A stretch of 50,883 bases of DNA from a virus: positions 1-50,883 of the IMG/VR virus record IMGVR_UViG_3300042923_000161, one strand, 5' to 3'. A model generated the notes under the pieces. It saw only the letters and a program-made list of their open reading frames with translations, ran no database searches and was not told the origin of the DNA. A program made the position numbers and the translations under genes. Numbering within the stretch: the stretch's first letter is position 1; every line of letters begins with the position of its first letter. This document shows positions 24,698 through 31,633 of the stretch, piece by piece.

Positions 24698-24755
24698 CCT
24701 TTCAGTCAGATCATTTTATATGCAATATAACACATTAAATGATCTGAGTCAAAGG
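24698..24755 (-). promoter_or_regulatory. Promoter embedded in a long inverted repeat
   Basis: On the minus strand TTGACT (24747-24752), a 17-base spacer and TATATT (24724-24729) form a good promoter. A 19-base inverted repeat with 2 mismatches (24698-24716 and 24737-24755) covers the -35 on one side and the transcript start on the other. This looks like an operator; the repressor is not known. Confidence 0.75.
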
Positions 24756-24782
24756 AAAAGGCAGATGGTTAGTCTGCCTTAT
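24756..24782 (-). terminator. Leftward terminator after the zinc-ribbon gene
   Basis: The perfect 8-base-pair stem AAGGCAGA / TCTGCCTT (24758-24765 and 24773-24780) with a 7-base loop is followed on the minus strand by a T-rich tract. It ends the upstream operon just before the palindromic promoter and overlaps the last codons of the 24769 gene. Confidence 0.75.
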
Positions 24783-25497
24783 ACTTGAACCCGGCATTGC
24801 AGTCAGAACATACAGTGTAATCTCCCCACAGATGGAACTCTGGAGACTTGCAAGCCGGGCAACCGTCCTCCAGCGATTCCACTTCGCCACAGTTGAATGC
24901 TCCGATGTCGTCCCAGAACTGACCGACCATCAGGTCGTTTTTGAAGTGCTCTTTCTGGTAACGGAGGGCTGGAATGAAAGGTAACTTCTCCAGATTCTCC
25001 TGTCCAAGAGCCTTATACGCTTCAATCTGATTACTCAGCAGCGCGTGTCCGAACTTCTCAACGTCAATGTACCGGGAGAAGTACAGCAGCTTGCGAATGA
25101 CCTTCTCAATCGACTCTTGGTTCACTTCAGCATCTGGCTCAAGCATGAAATACCTCTGCCATGAAGAGTATGCCCCGCCCCGGTTGATGTTACGCTCACC
25201 AAAATGTGACAACGGATGCAGTGTTGCACCCAAGACGCTGAAGGTGTCTTTGTTGAGTTGGTCAGCCCGGAACACAGCCCGTAGTGTGGCAGACGCAATC
25301 ATCTTCATAGTCATGTTCGGATTCAGCATGGACGGCAGTTCATACCATGGAATCGGCACGCTGTCGTCCGCTGCTTCCTCTGCGATAGCCATGAAGGTCT
25401 TGACAACCTCCAAGAACTTCGCTTTATCCTTCGCACGCAGCCGCTTCAGGTTTGGACGGGTGTCATCTATCATGATCGTTAGCGGTTTATCGCTCAT
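24769..25497 (-). CDS. Protein with C-terminal zinc ribbon (242 aa)
   Basis: The first 200 residues are mixed helix and strand with no family I recognise. The last 35 residues form a classical zinc ribbon (CPACKSPEFHLWGDYTVCSDCNAG, two CxxC knuckles). The ribbon suggests a nucleic-acid or protein-binding role. The gene overlaps the upstream stop (TAATG) and ends at a terminator, so it is the last of its operon. Confidence 0.72.
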   Translation of the reverse strand: MSDKPLTIMIDDTRPNLKRLRAKDKAKFLEVVKTFMAIAEEAADDSVPIPWYELPSMLNPNMTMKMIASATLRAVFRADQLNKDTFSVLGATLHPLSHFGERNINRGGAYSSWQRYFMLEPDAEVNQESIEKVIRKLLYFSRYIDVEKFGHALLSNQIEAYKALGQENLEKLPFIPALRYQKEHFKNDLMVGQFWDDIGAFNCGEVESLEDGCPACKSPEFHLWGDYTVCSDCNAGFKYKAD

Positions 25498-26054
25498 TAG
25501 ATCACATCCCCGTCTTCATCATCTGGCGTATACACTGGTTTGTTGATTGCGTTCAGTTCCTCAATCCGTTCCGTCTGCTCTTGCTCCTGCTGCTTGAATG
25601 ACTCTTCGCTCTTTTCAGCGGCTTGACTGACGGCTGCAACCTTACCTGCATCAAGCTTCAGGTTCATGTGATCCTCAATGATGGATAGCAGCGTTAGGTT
25701 CATGGATGTCATCTTGCGTTCTTCCTTCAGATTCACCAGATAAAGGGCCATCTCATATTCCTTGACACGAACAGGTGCGGGTTTATCAAGTAGCCCAAGT
25801 GCAGCAACCACGTCTTCGTCCGCACCTTCCTTCAGTTCTTGACGGAACTTCTCTACAGCTTCGTTGTATGACATCATTGGAACAGTCTTCTGTGTTGCAG
25901 CGAAGTTCTTGTAACTGTTCGGGTGTGAATCTACACACATTGCCATGTTAGCGCAGTACGGTTTCAAATCCTCCGCGCTGTACAGCAGGTCTTCCCTACG
26001 GCGCGTTTGGTTACACGCCGTGCATACTGTTCTAAAATCAGGCTTTGTTCTCAT
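25497..26054 (-). CDS. Protein with N-terminal Cys cluster (185 aa)
   Basis: Start taken at ATG 26054, 10 bases after GAGGGG, rather than at TTG 26063. An N-terminal knuckle (FRTVCTACNQTRRRED...YCANMAMC) could bind zinc. The rest is helical and ends in a Gln/Glu-rich coiled coil and an acidic tail (TPDDEDGDVI). It lies directly upstream of another zinc-ribbon gene, so the two may work together. Not recognised. Confidence 0.7.
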   Translation of the reverse strand: MRTKPDFRTVCTACNQTRRREDLLYSAEDLKPYCANMAMCVDSHPNSYKNFAATQKTVPMMSYNEAVEKFRQELKEGADEDVVAALGLLDKPAPVRVKEYEMALYLVNLKEERKMTSMNLTLLSIIEDHMNLKLDAGKVAAVSQAAEKSEESFKQQEQEQTERIEELNAINKPVYTPDDEDGDVI

Positions 26055-26274
26055 GTTTGTCAATCCCCTCTTGTAATTTTTGGACTAGCAATTTTGCGTG
26101 AGTCAAAGCCATATTCAACACTACCTGCTGCACATGATGACATTCTCCTTGAACCATCGTGTTTGTGATCTTCACAGATACAACCTGCTCACCGTCAAGC
26201 AATGATTGAAAAGTTTCGACTAACGGTTCAAACTGATCTTTCTTGCTGTATGTGTAACGTGATTCAGTATACAT
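26038..26274 (-). CDS. Protein of unknown function (78 aa)
   Basis: Start taken at ATG 26274 with AGGGGAT upstream. The product is a mix of strands and helix (VVSVKITNTMVQGECHHVQQVVLNMALTHAKLL can be read as strand then helix). It overlaps the next gene by 17 bases and is the first gene after the promoter at 26307-26335. Not recognised. Confidence 0.62.
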   Translation of the reverse strand: MYTESRYTYSKKDQFEPLVETFQSLLDGEQVVSVKITNTMVQGECHHVQQVVLNMALTHAKLLVQKLQEGIDKHENKA

Positions 26275-26306
26275 GTTTTCATCCCCTATCCGTTTCAATA
26301 TAATTG

Positions 26307-26335
26307 ATTATAATTGTATCATTGCGATTTTGCAA
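26307..26335 (-). promoter_or_regulatory. Leftward promoter (TTGCAA-17-TATAAT)
   Basis: On the minus strand TTGCAA (26330-26335) and a perfect TATAAT (26307-26312) are 17 bases apart, overlapping the end of the 207-residue gene. It would restart transcription of the three genes downstream. The same TTGCAA -35 is used at 42797. Confidence 0.75.
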
Positions 26336-26942
26336 CATCTTTATTGAACAAAGTTGGATCAACTGACAGCTTGACAACGGCTGGAAGGTTACTTTGCACT
26401 CTCTTGGCTTCCGGTACCTCCATCGTGATGCCCAATCCATCCAGTTGTTCCGCTGCTGCCTTAGCGCTCTTGGCTGAAGTGATGACCGCTAACATTTCAT
26501 TCTCCAGCTTATGCAGATCACGTATTCTGTCATGGTACATCTTCTTGACCTCAGCGCACAGTTCCAAAAATTCCTTCTGGAACGGGCTGGTTCTCAGCCA
26601 GTAGTGGCTTGTTGATTGTAGTGGGTCAGACCCATTTGCAGCCAATTCCAAAGCCCTGTTGATGAGTTCAAAAGTCTTATCCTGTGATTGGTTTATATAG
26701 GACATAGCTGATCTCATTCCATGCATATCTTGCGTAGTACCAAATTCCTGCTTGAAGTTAGCTTCCCATTGCTCCAAGTTTGCCAGTGCCAGATCAGCGA
26801 ACCGTTCAGCCTTCTTCGGCTTATGCTCTTTGAAGAACACCTGTGCCATCTTTCTAATTTCATCCCACTTATTCTTGTTGATAGCCTGTATCTGATTGTA
26901 AATACGATCCTTGACAACCTTCTTCATATCAATTTTGTTCAT
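26319..26942 (-). CDS. Helical protein of unknown function (207 aa)
   Basis: The product is charged and almost entirely helical, with heptad-like segments (WDEIRKMAQVFFKEHKPKKAERF, RDLHKLENEMLAVITSAKSAKAAAEQL). There is no Cys cluster or catalytic motif. It overlaps the upstream gene by 14 bases with GGGGAGAGA before the start. Function unknown. Confidence 0.7.
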   Translation of the reverse strand: MNKIDMKKVVKDRIYNQIQAINKNKWDEIRKMAQVFFKEHKPKKAERFADLALANLEQWEANFKQEFGTTQDMHGMRSAMSYINQSQDKTFELINRALELAANGSDPLQSTSHYWLRTSPFQKEFLELCAEVKKMYHDRIRDLHKLENEMLAVITSAKSAKAAAEQLDGLGITMEVPEAKRVQSNLPAVVKLSVDPTLFNKDVAKSQ

Positions 26943-27456
26943 AGTTCATTCTCTCCCCATCTTTATTGAATATAATCACTTCTGTAGTGTTAGACTGCGT
27001 TATGTCGTTCTCAACTTCGTACACGTACCAATCTGATGAGCTTTTCGTGAAAGATGACTTTTGATCGAATCTGTATTTCAATTTGAATATAGGCATCCCT
27101 TCAACGTCACTTTCGTTAGCATTTTCATATTTCAAACACTCGTATCCGTTACGATAAATGTGGATCTTACCAACATCATCCCAATTGAATTTCTTGGTGG
27201 ACACTTCGACCATCTTGGTACCAAGCTTCAGCGGTTCTTGCTTCTTGGGTGCTACAACCAATGGCACATAACCCGCTAAAGCATATCCATTCAGAAGGTT
27301 TTGCAGATTATCATTGTTAAAGCGTTGTGGTGGGTCTATGGAGTTATCAACCCACCCACCGCTGATGTGTGCTTTCTTGAACTCAATAACCCGTGAATCC
27401 GTAATGATCATAACCTCTGTCGCTTCAGCAAGGTTCCATTTAACGCTGGTTTCCAT
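26929..27456 (-). CDS. Protein of unknown function (175 aa)
   Basis: A GGGAGGA site precedes the ATG. The sequence is beta-rich with many aromatic residues (SVKWNLAEATEVMIITDSRV, SSDWYVYEVENDI). The C-terminus overlaps the start of the next gene by 14 bases. No motif recognised. It belongs to the small-gene part of the early arm, where host-takeover proteins are common. Confidence 0.68.
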   Translation of the reverse strand: METSVKWNLAEATEVMIITDSRVIEFKKAHISGGWVDNSIDPPQRFNNDNLQNLLNGYALAGYVPLVVAPKKQEPLKLGTKMVEVSTKKFNWDDVGKIHIYRNGYECLKYENANESDVEGMPIFKLKYRFDQKSSFTKSSSDWYVYEVENDITQSNTTEVIIFNKDGERMNYEQN

Positions 27457-27817
27457 GTTCTGATTCCTCCCATTCGATTAACATTTCTTTGAATTTGGTT
27501 ATAGCAAAACTAATACCGTCTGAAAAACCACCGTCATAAGAACCAATTTGATCCATGACGCTGTCAGGCCATCTTTGATCCGCTTCATACTCCAGCGTAT
27601 CTATAAATTTCTTAATGTCAGGGCATTCCGGGTTCAACTTAATCTGAAGGTTTCGCTTCTTCTTGCCAACTGAACCCTCATGAACGTCATACCAACCACC
27701 TGAACATGGAGTGTAACCTTTGACGTGCGCGCCCATCTTTTGATTCAACTCATGCACCGGGAACCCTTTAGCTTCTGTGTGCAGTTTGGCCTGAAGCCAT
27801 GTTTCTCTTGTATTCAC
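27440..27817 (-). CDS. Protein of unknown function (125 aa)
   Basis: Start taken at GTG 27817 with AGGTG 5 bases upstream; a longer frame begins at TTG 27838. The product has a Cys/Gly/Trp-rich middle (GYTPCSGGWYDVHEG) and a C-terminal acidic helix (FKEMLIEWEESEHGNQR). It overlaps the following gene by 17 bases. Not recognised. Confidence 0.62.
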   Translation of the reverse strand: MNTRETWLQAKLHTEAKGFPVHELNQKMGAHVKGYTPCSGGWYDVHEGSVGKKKRNLQIKLNPECPDIKKFIDTLEYEADQRWPDSVMDQIGSYDGGFSDGISFAITKFKEMLIEWEESEHGNQR

Positions 27818-27827
27818 GTCTGCACCT

Positions 27828-27923
27828 CTATTCCACAAAATGTCTTACTGATTGATAGATGACAACGCCCCAGAACACAACACACATAAACACAAGCCCT
27901 ACAAACGTCCGGTTTTGTTTCAT
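27828..27923 (-). CDS. Single-span membrane peptide (31 aa)
   Basis: The frame overlaps the upstream stop codon (ATGA) and encodes a basic start (MKQNRTF) and one hydrophobic span (VGLVFMCVVFWGVVIY). Small phage membrane peptides like this are often toxic to or modulate the host, but nothing specific can be said. Confidence 0.5.
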   Translation of the reverse strand: MKQNRTFVGLVFMCVVFWGVVIYQSVRHFVE

Positions 27924-28303
27924 GGTAACCAACCCCCCGATAACTTGTAATCCCGGTGCACTACAGTTCGTTCATCGTAATCCAGCCCACTAACATCAAT
28001 CTTGTTGTCATGCAATATCTTCTTCAATACCATTTTTATGTTTGTCAACTTTTTGTCAGCCTGTTCTGCACTATGCACATTGAATTCTCTCGTATTTTGA
28101 TAATACACACTGTCTGTCGTCCGTTCCTCATTGTAGCGACTTTTTGACTCACACATTCTAACTTCCAATTGCCCGACATGCCCGTGGTCGTTGACAAAGA
28201 CACACATATCTGTATGTAAGTTGATCAAAGATGCATAGAATGTGATGTCACTAATGATTGTTGCCGTGCGGTGCTTGACACGGTTAATTGACTCTGTTGT
28301 CAT
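27920..28303 (-). CDS. Protein of unknown function (127 aa)
   Basis: An AAGGAGA site precedes the ATG. The product contains a beta-rich N-terminal half (TATIISDITFYASLINL) and a charged C-terminal half with DERTVVHRDYKLSGGW. It is the first gene downstream of the hammerhead ribozyme, so its mRNA would begin with a 5'-hydroxyl, about 66 nt before the start, if cleavage occurs. Function unknown. Confidence 0.7.
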   Translation of the reverse strand: MTTESINRVKHRTATIISDITFYASLINLHTDMCVFVNDHGHVGQLEVRMCESKSRYNEERTTDSVYYQNTREFNVHSAEQADKKLTNIKMVLKKILHDNKIDVSGLDYDERTVVHRDYKLSGGWLP

Positions 28304-28342
28304 AGTCCCATCTCCTTGTACATATATTGTAATAACTGATCC

Positions 28343-28421
28343 AGTACACTGTTACATGCGGCATCCCGCTACGCTTCACAGCGTTTCGTTCCCGTGCCGG
28401 GGAACTCATCAGACGGTACTA
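28343..28421 (-). ncRNA. Hammerhead ribozyme (type I-like)
   Basis: Read on the minus strand: core CUGAUGA (28412-28406); stem II GUUCCC / GGGAAC with a CGGCAC loop (28405-28388); GAAA (28387-28384); stem III CGCU / AGCG capped by a GUGA tetraloop (28383-28372); then UA (28371-28370), so the GUA cleavage site is complete and cutting falls between 28370 and 28369. Stem I pairs CCGU (28416-28413) with GCGG (28369-28366), then AGUA with UACU further out. The stem II loop CGGCA (28399-28395) is perfectly complementary to UGCCG in the stem I bulge (28363-28359), the expected loop-loop contact. It starts at the stop codon of the upstream gene. Confidence 0.92.
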
Positions 28422-28724
28422 TTTCTCTGCGCGCTTGAGCGCATCATCCAACATACCAAGCAGAGCGCGTAATCCTTCAGGTGCGTTAGCTAACATTTCT
28501 TGCTTAACTAATTCTTGCAAGTTTTCAGCTATGGCGTTCATTGCTGGAAGGCTTGCGGCGTTCATAATTTGCAGCTTGCGGCCCTCTTCAACCTCATGCA
28601 CCATAGATAGGATAAAGCTGCTTGACTCTTTGATTTCGTGCACTTCCTCAGTCCCGTCACGTTTTACCAAGATTACCTTCTCGTATGGTTGTACATCAGC
28701 TTTTACAGTTTTGTTGTTTGTCAT
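28419..28724 (-). CDS. Protein of unknown function (101 aa)
   Basis: Start taken at ATG 28724, 9 bases after GGGAGA. Helical, with VILVKRDGTEEVHEIKESS followed by a long C-terminal helix (LPAMNAIAENLQELVKQEML). Its UAG stop forms the outer edge of hammerhead stem I, so termination by ribosomes and ribozyme folding may affect each other. Function unknown. Confidence 0.7.
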   Translation of the reverse strand: MTNNKTVKADVQPYEKVILVKRDGTEEVHEIKESSSFILSMVHEVEEGRKLQIMNAASLPAMNAIAENLQELVKQEMLANAPEGLRALLGMLDDALKRAEK

Positions 28725-28729
28725 TTCAA

Positions 28730-29116
28730 TCAATCTCCCTTGGTTTGTTTTTGGTTTTTCCTTAGACTCAATAAATGGCGGTACTCATTATGTCCGAATG
28801 ATTTCATTCTTGACTTACGCATACTTAGGATTGCGGATATCATCTTGAAGAACTCTGATGGATTGTAATAGAAGCGAACAGCGTCACCGTTATGTCTGCG
28901 TTTATGTACATACGGACATGTCAGCATGTTGTATCTGTACCTGTGTTGGAACTTTCCTTCATGGTCACTTATTCTGATACTGAAAGCCAGTCCAGCATCC
29001 AGCCACATATACACGCTGCCTGTAGGTGAATCGAACCGTTCAACTCTTACACCTGCACGCTTCAGCCTGCGTTCTATCTTTTCAGCCAGCATTTTGACTT
29101 CCTCTTTGCTGTCCAC
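28730..29116 (-). CDS. Basic protein of unknown function (128 aa)
   Basis: Start is GTG 29116 with GGAGGG about 12 bases upstream. The product has an N-terminal charged helix (EEVKMLAEKIERRLKRAG), a beta region (VYMWLDAGLAFSIRI) and a strongly basic C-terminus (RKSRMKSFGHNEYRHLLSLRK). Nucleic-acid binding is possible from charge alone. Confidence 0.66.
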   Translation of the reverse strand: MDSKEEVKMLAEKIERRLKRAGVRVERFDSPTGSVYMWLDAGLAFSIRISDHEGKFQHRYRYNMLTCPYVHKRRHNGDAVRFYYNPSEFFKMISAILSMRKSRMKSFGHNEYRHLLSLRKNQKQTKGD

Positions 29117-29122
29117 ATCGGC

Positions 29123-29368
29123 TCAACTCCCTCCGATGGTTTTACTGACATCCATCACTGCTTCATTCAGCTTGTCGTACAGTGCACGTTCCTCAAAATC
29201 ACCGTTAAGTGTTCTAATGTTACGTGCATCCCTTGCGATCAATGCTCTTTTGCGCTGATCATGTGAAGCTGAACCGAACGCTGCTGCGACTGCAAGCAGT
29301 TCTTCTGGTGTAAGCCTAATCTCAACGCTCTCCACCATTGTTCTCTTGACAATCCCCATAACTTCCAT
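29123..29368 (-). CDS. Protein of unknown function (81 aa)
   Basis: Start taken at ATG 29368 (MEVMGIVKR) with AGAGAGG upstream; a longer frame to 29410 would enter the structured RNA. It has a likely strand then helix (VESVEIRLTPEELLAVAAAF) and basic residues (DQRKRALIARDARNIR). It follows the three-way-junction RNA. Not recognised. Confidence 0.66.
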   Translation of the reverse strand: MEVMGIVKRTMVESVEIRLTPEELLAVAAAFGSASHDQRKRALIARDARNIRTLNGDFEERALYDKLNEAVMDVSKTIGGS

Positions 29369-29408
29369 TTCATTACACCTCTCTCTGGTTTTATTTTGGC
29401 GATGTGCC

Positions 29409-29473
29409 AACCCCTACCCCTTGCGGGGTGGACGCTCTGAGCCTAATGGCCTTGATCCCGCTCAGACGGGTTA
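29409..29473 (-). ncRNA. Candidate three-way-junction structured RNA
   Basis: On the minus strand, P1 AACCC / GGGUU (29472-29468 with 29413-29409) encloses P2 CUGAGC / GCUCAG (29465-29460 with 29442-29437, 17-nt loop) and P3 ACCCC / GGGGU (29429-29425 with 29420-29416), capped by a GCAA tetraloop. A GGAU/GUCC contact between the P2 loop and the P2-P3 joint is possible. P1 begins in the stop codon of the yyaC-like gene. No known class recognised. Confidence 0.55.
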
Positions 29474-30160
29474 TCTATCTTCTTTCTTCAGGAACGGATT
29501 CTGCCAGATGTTCGCTTGGTACGTTGTGATTGCTGCTTCTCTATGTAGCTGATCTTTGAAGTCGTTCCAAGCTTGGCGCAGCATCGGTTTATCTTGTTTC
29601 TTTCCTTGTGTCCCAAGTTCCGGGTATACCTGTCTAAACAACCTTGTCGCCTGTGATTTATTCAACTTGTCAACCTCCCATTTTGGTCTGAGCCGTTTAT
29701 ACACATGCTCCACAGCATCTGCAATTTGTGAAGCCATGTCATACACCAGTGACAGCCGTGTATTCTGAAGCACGAAGTATTCCATGAAGCCGCCCACATT
29801 GACAATTGCCTTAATGTGTGCATCACCTACGGCTGGAAGAGTCTTGCCCACACCTGCGCCGGGCTTCAACGGCCCAATCTCACATATCGCTTTACCTACA
29901 CTAGATGACTGACCAAGACAAGCATCAATTGCCAGTGTGTAGCGCTTTGGCAATGTGTTCAAGATACCCTCTTCCATACTCACCGCATGGACTGGCTTGT
30001 GCAGTGTTCCATACACATTCCTAATCCCTCTTTGCTGAAGCATAAGCCCAACCATCGGGCCTAAGCTGTCTCCCGTGCTGCGATCTGTGCCGATACATAC
30101 GATGTTCATTTCAGATATGTGACGTGGGACGATTGCATCCAGTTCTTTAGTCAGTGACAT
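29471..30160 (-). CDS. YyaC-like sporulation protein homologue (229 aa)
   Basis: Start taken at ATG 30160, 9 bases after GGAAGGGG. Residues about 15-160 carry IVCIGTDRSTGDSLGPMVG, VYGTLHKPVHAVSMEEGI, AIDACLGQSSSVG and VNVGGFMEYFVLQNTRLSLV. These are the conserved blocks of YyaC, a spore-former protein with the fold of the germination protease GPR. The host protein is about 200 residues; here a C-terminal extension (about 165-229, DKLNKSQATRLFRQVYPEL) is added. It may affect sporulation or spore entry of the phage. Family call is firm; catalytic activity is unknown. Confidence 0.88.
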   Translation of the reverse strand: MSLTKELDAIVPRHISEMNIVCIGTDRSTGDSLGPMVGLMLQQRGIRNVYGTLHKPVHAVSMEEGILNTLPKRYTLAIDACLGQSSSVGKAICEIGPLKPGAGVGKTLPAVGDAHIKAIVNVGGFMEYFVLQNTRLSLVYDMASQIADAVEHVYKRLRPKWEVDKLNKSQATRLFRQVYPELGTQGKKQDKPMLRQAWNDFKDQLHREAAITTYQANIWQNPFLKKEDR

Positions 30161-30161
30161 G

Positions 30162-30545
30162 TCAGTCAACCCCTTCCGGTTTATTGAAGTCTACATAGTG
30201 TGTGACATCTTCCAAGAAAGCACCTGTTGATAGTTTGGTGAAGCTTCCCGTGTTGTCGATATACCCAGCGATTGGGATACTGTATTCTTCAGACCACAGC
30301 AGGTAATCCTTGTACGGTTCCAACTCATCCTTGTTGATCGGCTTCCAGTCAATGGCTGGTGTTGGTTTGTTTGTACGTACAGTGTCATTGAATGCATTTC
30401 GAATGGCTGACTCAGCAATATCAGGTCGTACACCCTCATCCATCAACCTGCGCATTGCAGTAGCCTTTGCTATAACTGGGTTGGGCACGTTGAATGCTCC
30501 AGCTTCAATCAGGTAACGGTAGGCACGTGTCATAATTTGGCTCAT
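30162..30545 (-). CDS. DUF551-like paralogue 1 (127 aa)
   Basis: The C-terminal half (PTPAIDWKPINKDELEPYKDYLLW...THYVDFNKPEG) is closely similar to the next gene upstream. The W-PI-x(n)-L-x(4)-YLLW layout resembles DUF551 proteins of phages. The N-terminal half (YRYLIEAGAFNV...AESAIRNAF) is unrelated to its neighbour. It is part of a run of related genes at 30162-31218. Function unknown. Confidence 0.72.
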   Translation of the reverse strand: MSQIMTRAYRYLIEAGAFNVPNPVIAKATAMRRLMDEGVRPDIAESAIRNAFNDTVRTNKPTPAIDWKPINKDELEPYKDYLLWSEEYSIPIAGYIDNTGSFTKLSTGAFLEDVTHYVDFNKPEGVD

Positions 30546-30547
30546 TT

Positions 30548-30895
30548 TTATTCCATCCCTTCCGGTTTATTGAACTCAGCGTAGTGTGTGAGTTCAGCTT
30601 CACGGTACGTCACACGTTCGTCATCATAGACTTCTGTGCGTTCGCTGATGAAGTAACCCGCACCTGTCAGATACGCAACGTCTGGGGCACTCCATTTGTG
30701 ACCCCACACTAGATAGTCCTTGTCTGGTTGCATTTGCGTAATGTTGATCGGCTTCCAGTCAAGTGCGGGTGTTGGCTCATCTCGGAAATGATCTACATCA
30801 ATGATTGCATGTGCATACCCTCTTTTAAAGTGGGTATCAGGTGCCAGATTGTCAAGTTCCTTACGCAGTTGCTGAAGCAATTTATCTTTATTCAT
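30548..30895 (-). CDS. DUF551-like paralogue 2 (115 aa)
   Basis: Start taken at ATG 30895; an earlier frame to 30943 lacks a better site. The N-terminus (MNKDKLLQQLRKELDNL) matches that of the gene upstream (MNKAKLLEQLTALI), while the C-terminal domain (PTPALDWKPINITQMQPDKDYLVW...THYAEFNKPEGME) matches the gene downstream. So it joins the two halves seen in its neighbours. Function unknown. Confidence 0.72.
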   Translation of the reverse strand: MNKDKLLQQLRKELDNLAPDTHFKRGYAHAIIDVDHFRDEPTPALDWKPINITQMQPDKDYLVWGHKWSAPDVAYLTGAGYFISERTEVYDDERVTYREAELTHYAEFNKPEGME

Positions 30896-31218
30896 TCGGG
30901 GTCCCTCGTTTCTGGGTAATATATATTCACATATTCGTGCCAAGAATCTAAAATCTTCTTATCATTGAAGCTTCTTGCAAGCCATTTATCTTGGCGGGTT
31001 ATATATGTCATACCGTCTGAAGAGTCAGCCACCAAATACAGCACACCATAATCCCTGAGCGGAACAGGCTCTTTGATGTCGGCCGGGAATGTTGCGTCTG
31101 TGATACAGGTGAGTTGTTCCACAAGGTCGATTGCTGCATTAATGCCATGGTCGTAATCTGTGCTAGTATCGTCTGTTATCAAAGCCGTTAATTGCTCCAG
31201 CAACTTCGCTTTATTCAT
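30892..31218 (-). CDS. Paralogue 3, early small protein (108 aa)
   Basis: Start taken at ATG 31218 with AAGGAG 10 bases away. The N-terminus MNKAKLLEQLTALI...YDHGINAAIDLVEQL shares a pattern with paralogue 2. The C-terminal half (EPVPLRDYGVLYLVADSSDGMTYI) keeps the same strand order but has diverged. It overlaps the next gene by 4 bases. Function unknown. Confidence 0.68.
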   Translation of the reverse strand: MNKAKLLEQLTALITDDTSTDYDHGINAAIDLVEQLTCITDATFPADIKEPVPLRDYGVLYLVADSSDGMTYITRQDKWLARSFNDKKILDSWHEYVNIYYPETRDPE

Positions 31219-31633
31219 AACGGTCACGCTCCTTGTATGGTCTTCCGCGCTTTCTCAGTGGTTTCGGCTTGAATGGCTTCTTAACCCAAACCAATGGTAA
31301 GTTGCTGAAGCCTTGGTGTGTGTAAAACCCAGTCTCACCCAACACCCGGATGACAACGTTCTGTCCTTCAGCCGTGTGCATGTCTGCCCAGTCTTCAATG
31401 AATGAGCGGTGTTCGTAGGTGGCCTGATTCGTTCTGCCATCTTCCAAACGTCCTTGCAAGATCACATCGTCTGGATTGGCTGAAGGATGAACCGTTATCT
31501 GTTCAGGTGCTGAAGCAATGATCAGCGCATCTTCCAACGTGCAGCGAATGATCTCCGGGTGATCCGGGTTGTTTGTGTATTGCCGTCCATACATCAAGTA
31601 CATTGGGCCAAGCTTGACCGCGAAGTTTCTCAT
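31211..31633 (-). CDS. Protein of unknown function (140 aa)
   Basis: Start taken at ATG 31633, overlapping the upstream stop (ATGA). The product has AVKLGPMYLMYGRQYTNN, a beta-rich middle, and a basic C-terminal tail (KKPFKPKPLRKRGRPYKERDRYE) whose KRGRP resembles an AT-hook. DNA binding is therefore possible. Not recognised as a family. Confidence 0.66.
   Translation of the reverse strand: MRNFAVKLGPMYLMYGRQYTNNPDHPEIIRCTLEDALIIASAPEQITVHPSANPDDVILQGRLEDGRTNQATYEHRSFIEDWADMHTAEGQNVVIRVLGETGFYTHQGFSNLPLVWVKKPFKPKPLRKRGRPYKERDRYE

Noticed and set aside
27027-27054. Second hammerhead-like motif (CTGATGAG...GTGAAAG) on the plus strand
   Set aside because: No stem II can form between CUGAUGA and GAAA, and the segment is inside a coding region on the other strand.
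29416-29429. Twister-sister-like CCCGCAAGG sequence on the minus strand
   Set aside because: The bases form a simple hairpin with a GCAA loop. The partner strand with the conserved cleavage site of twister-sister was not found.
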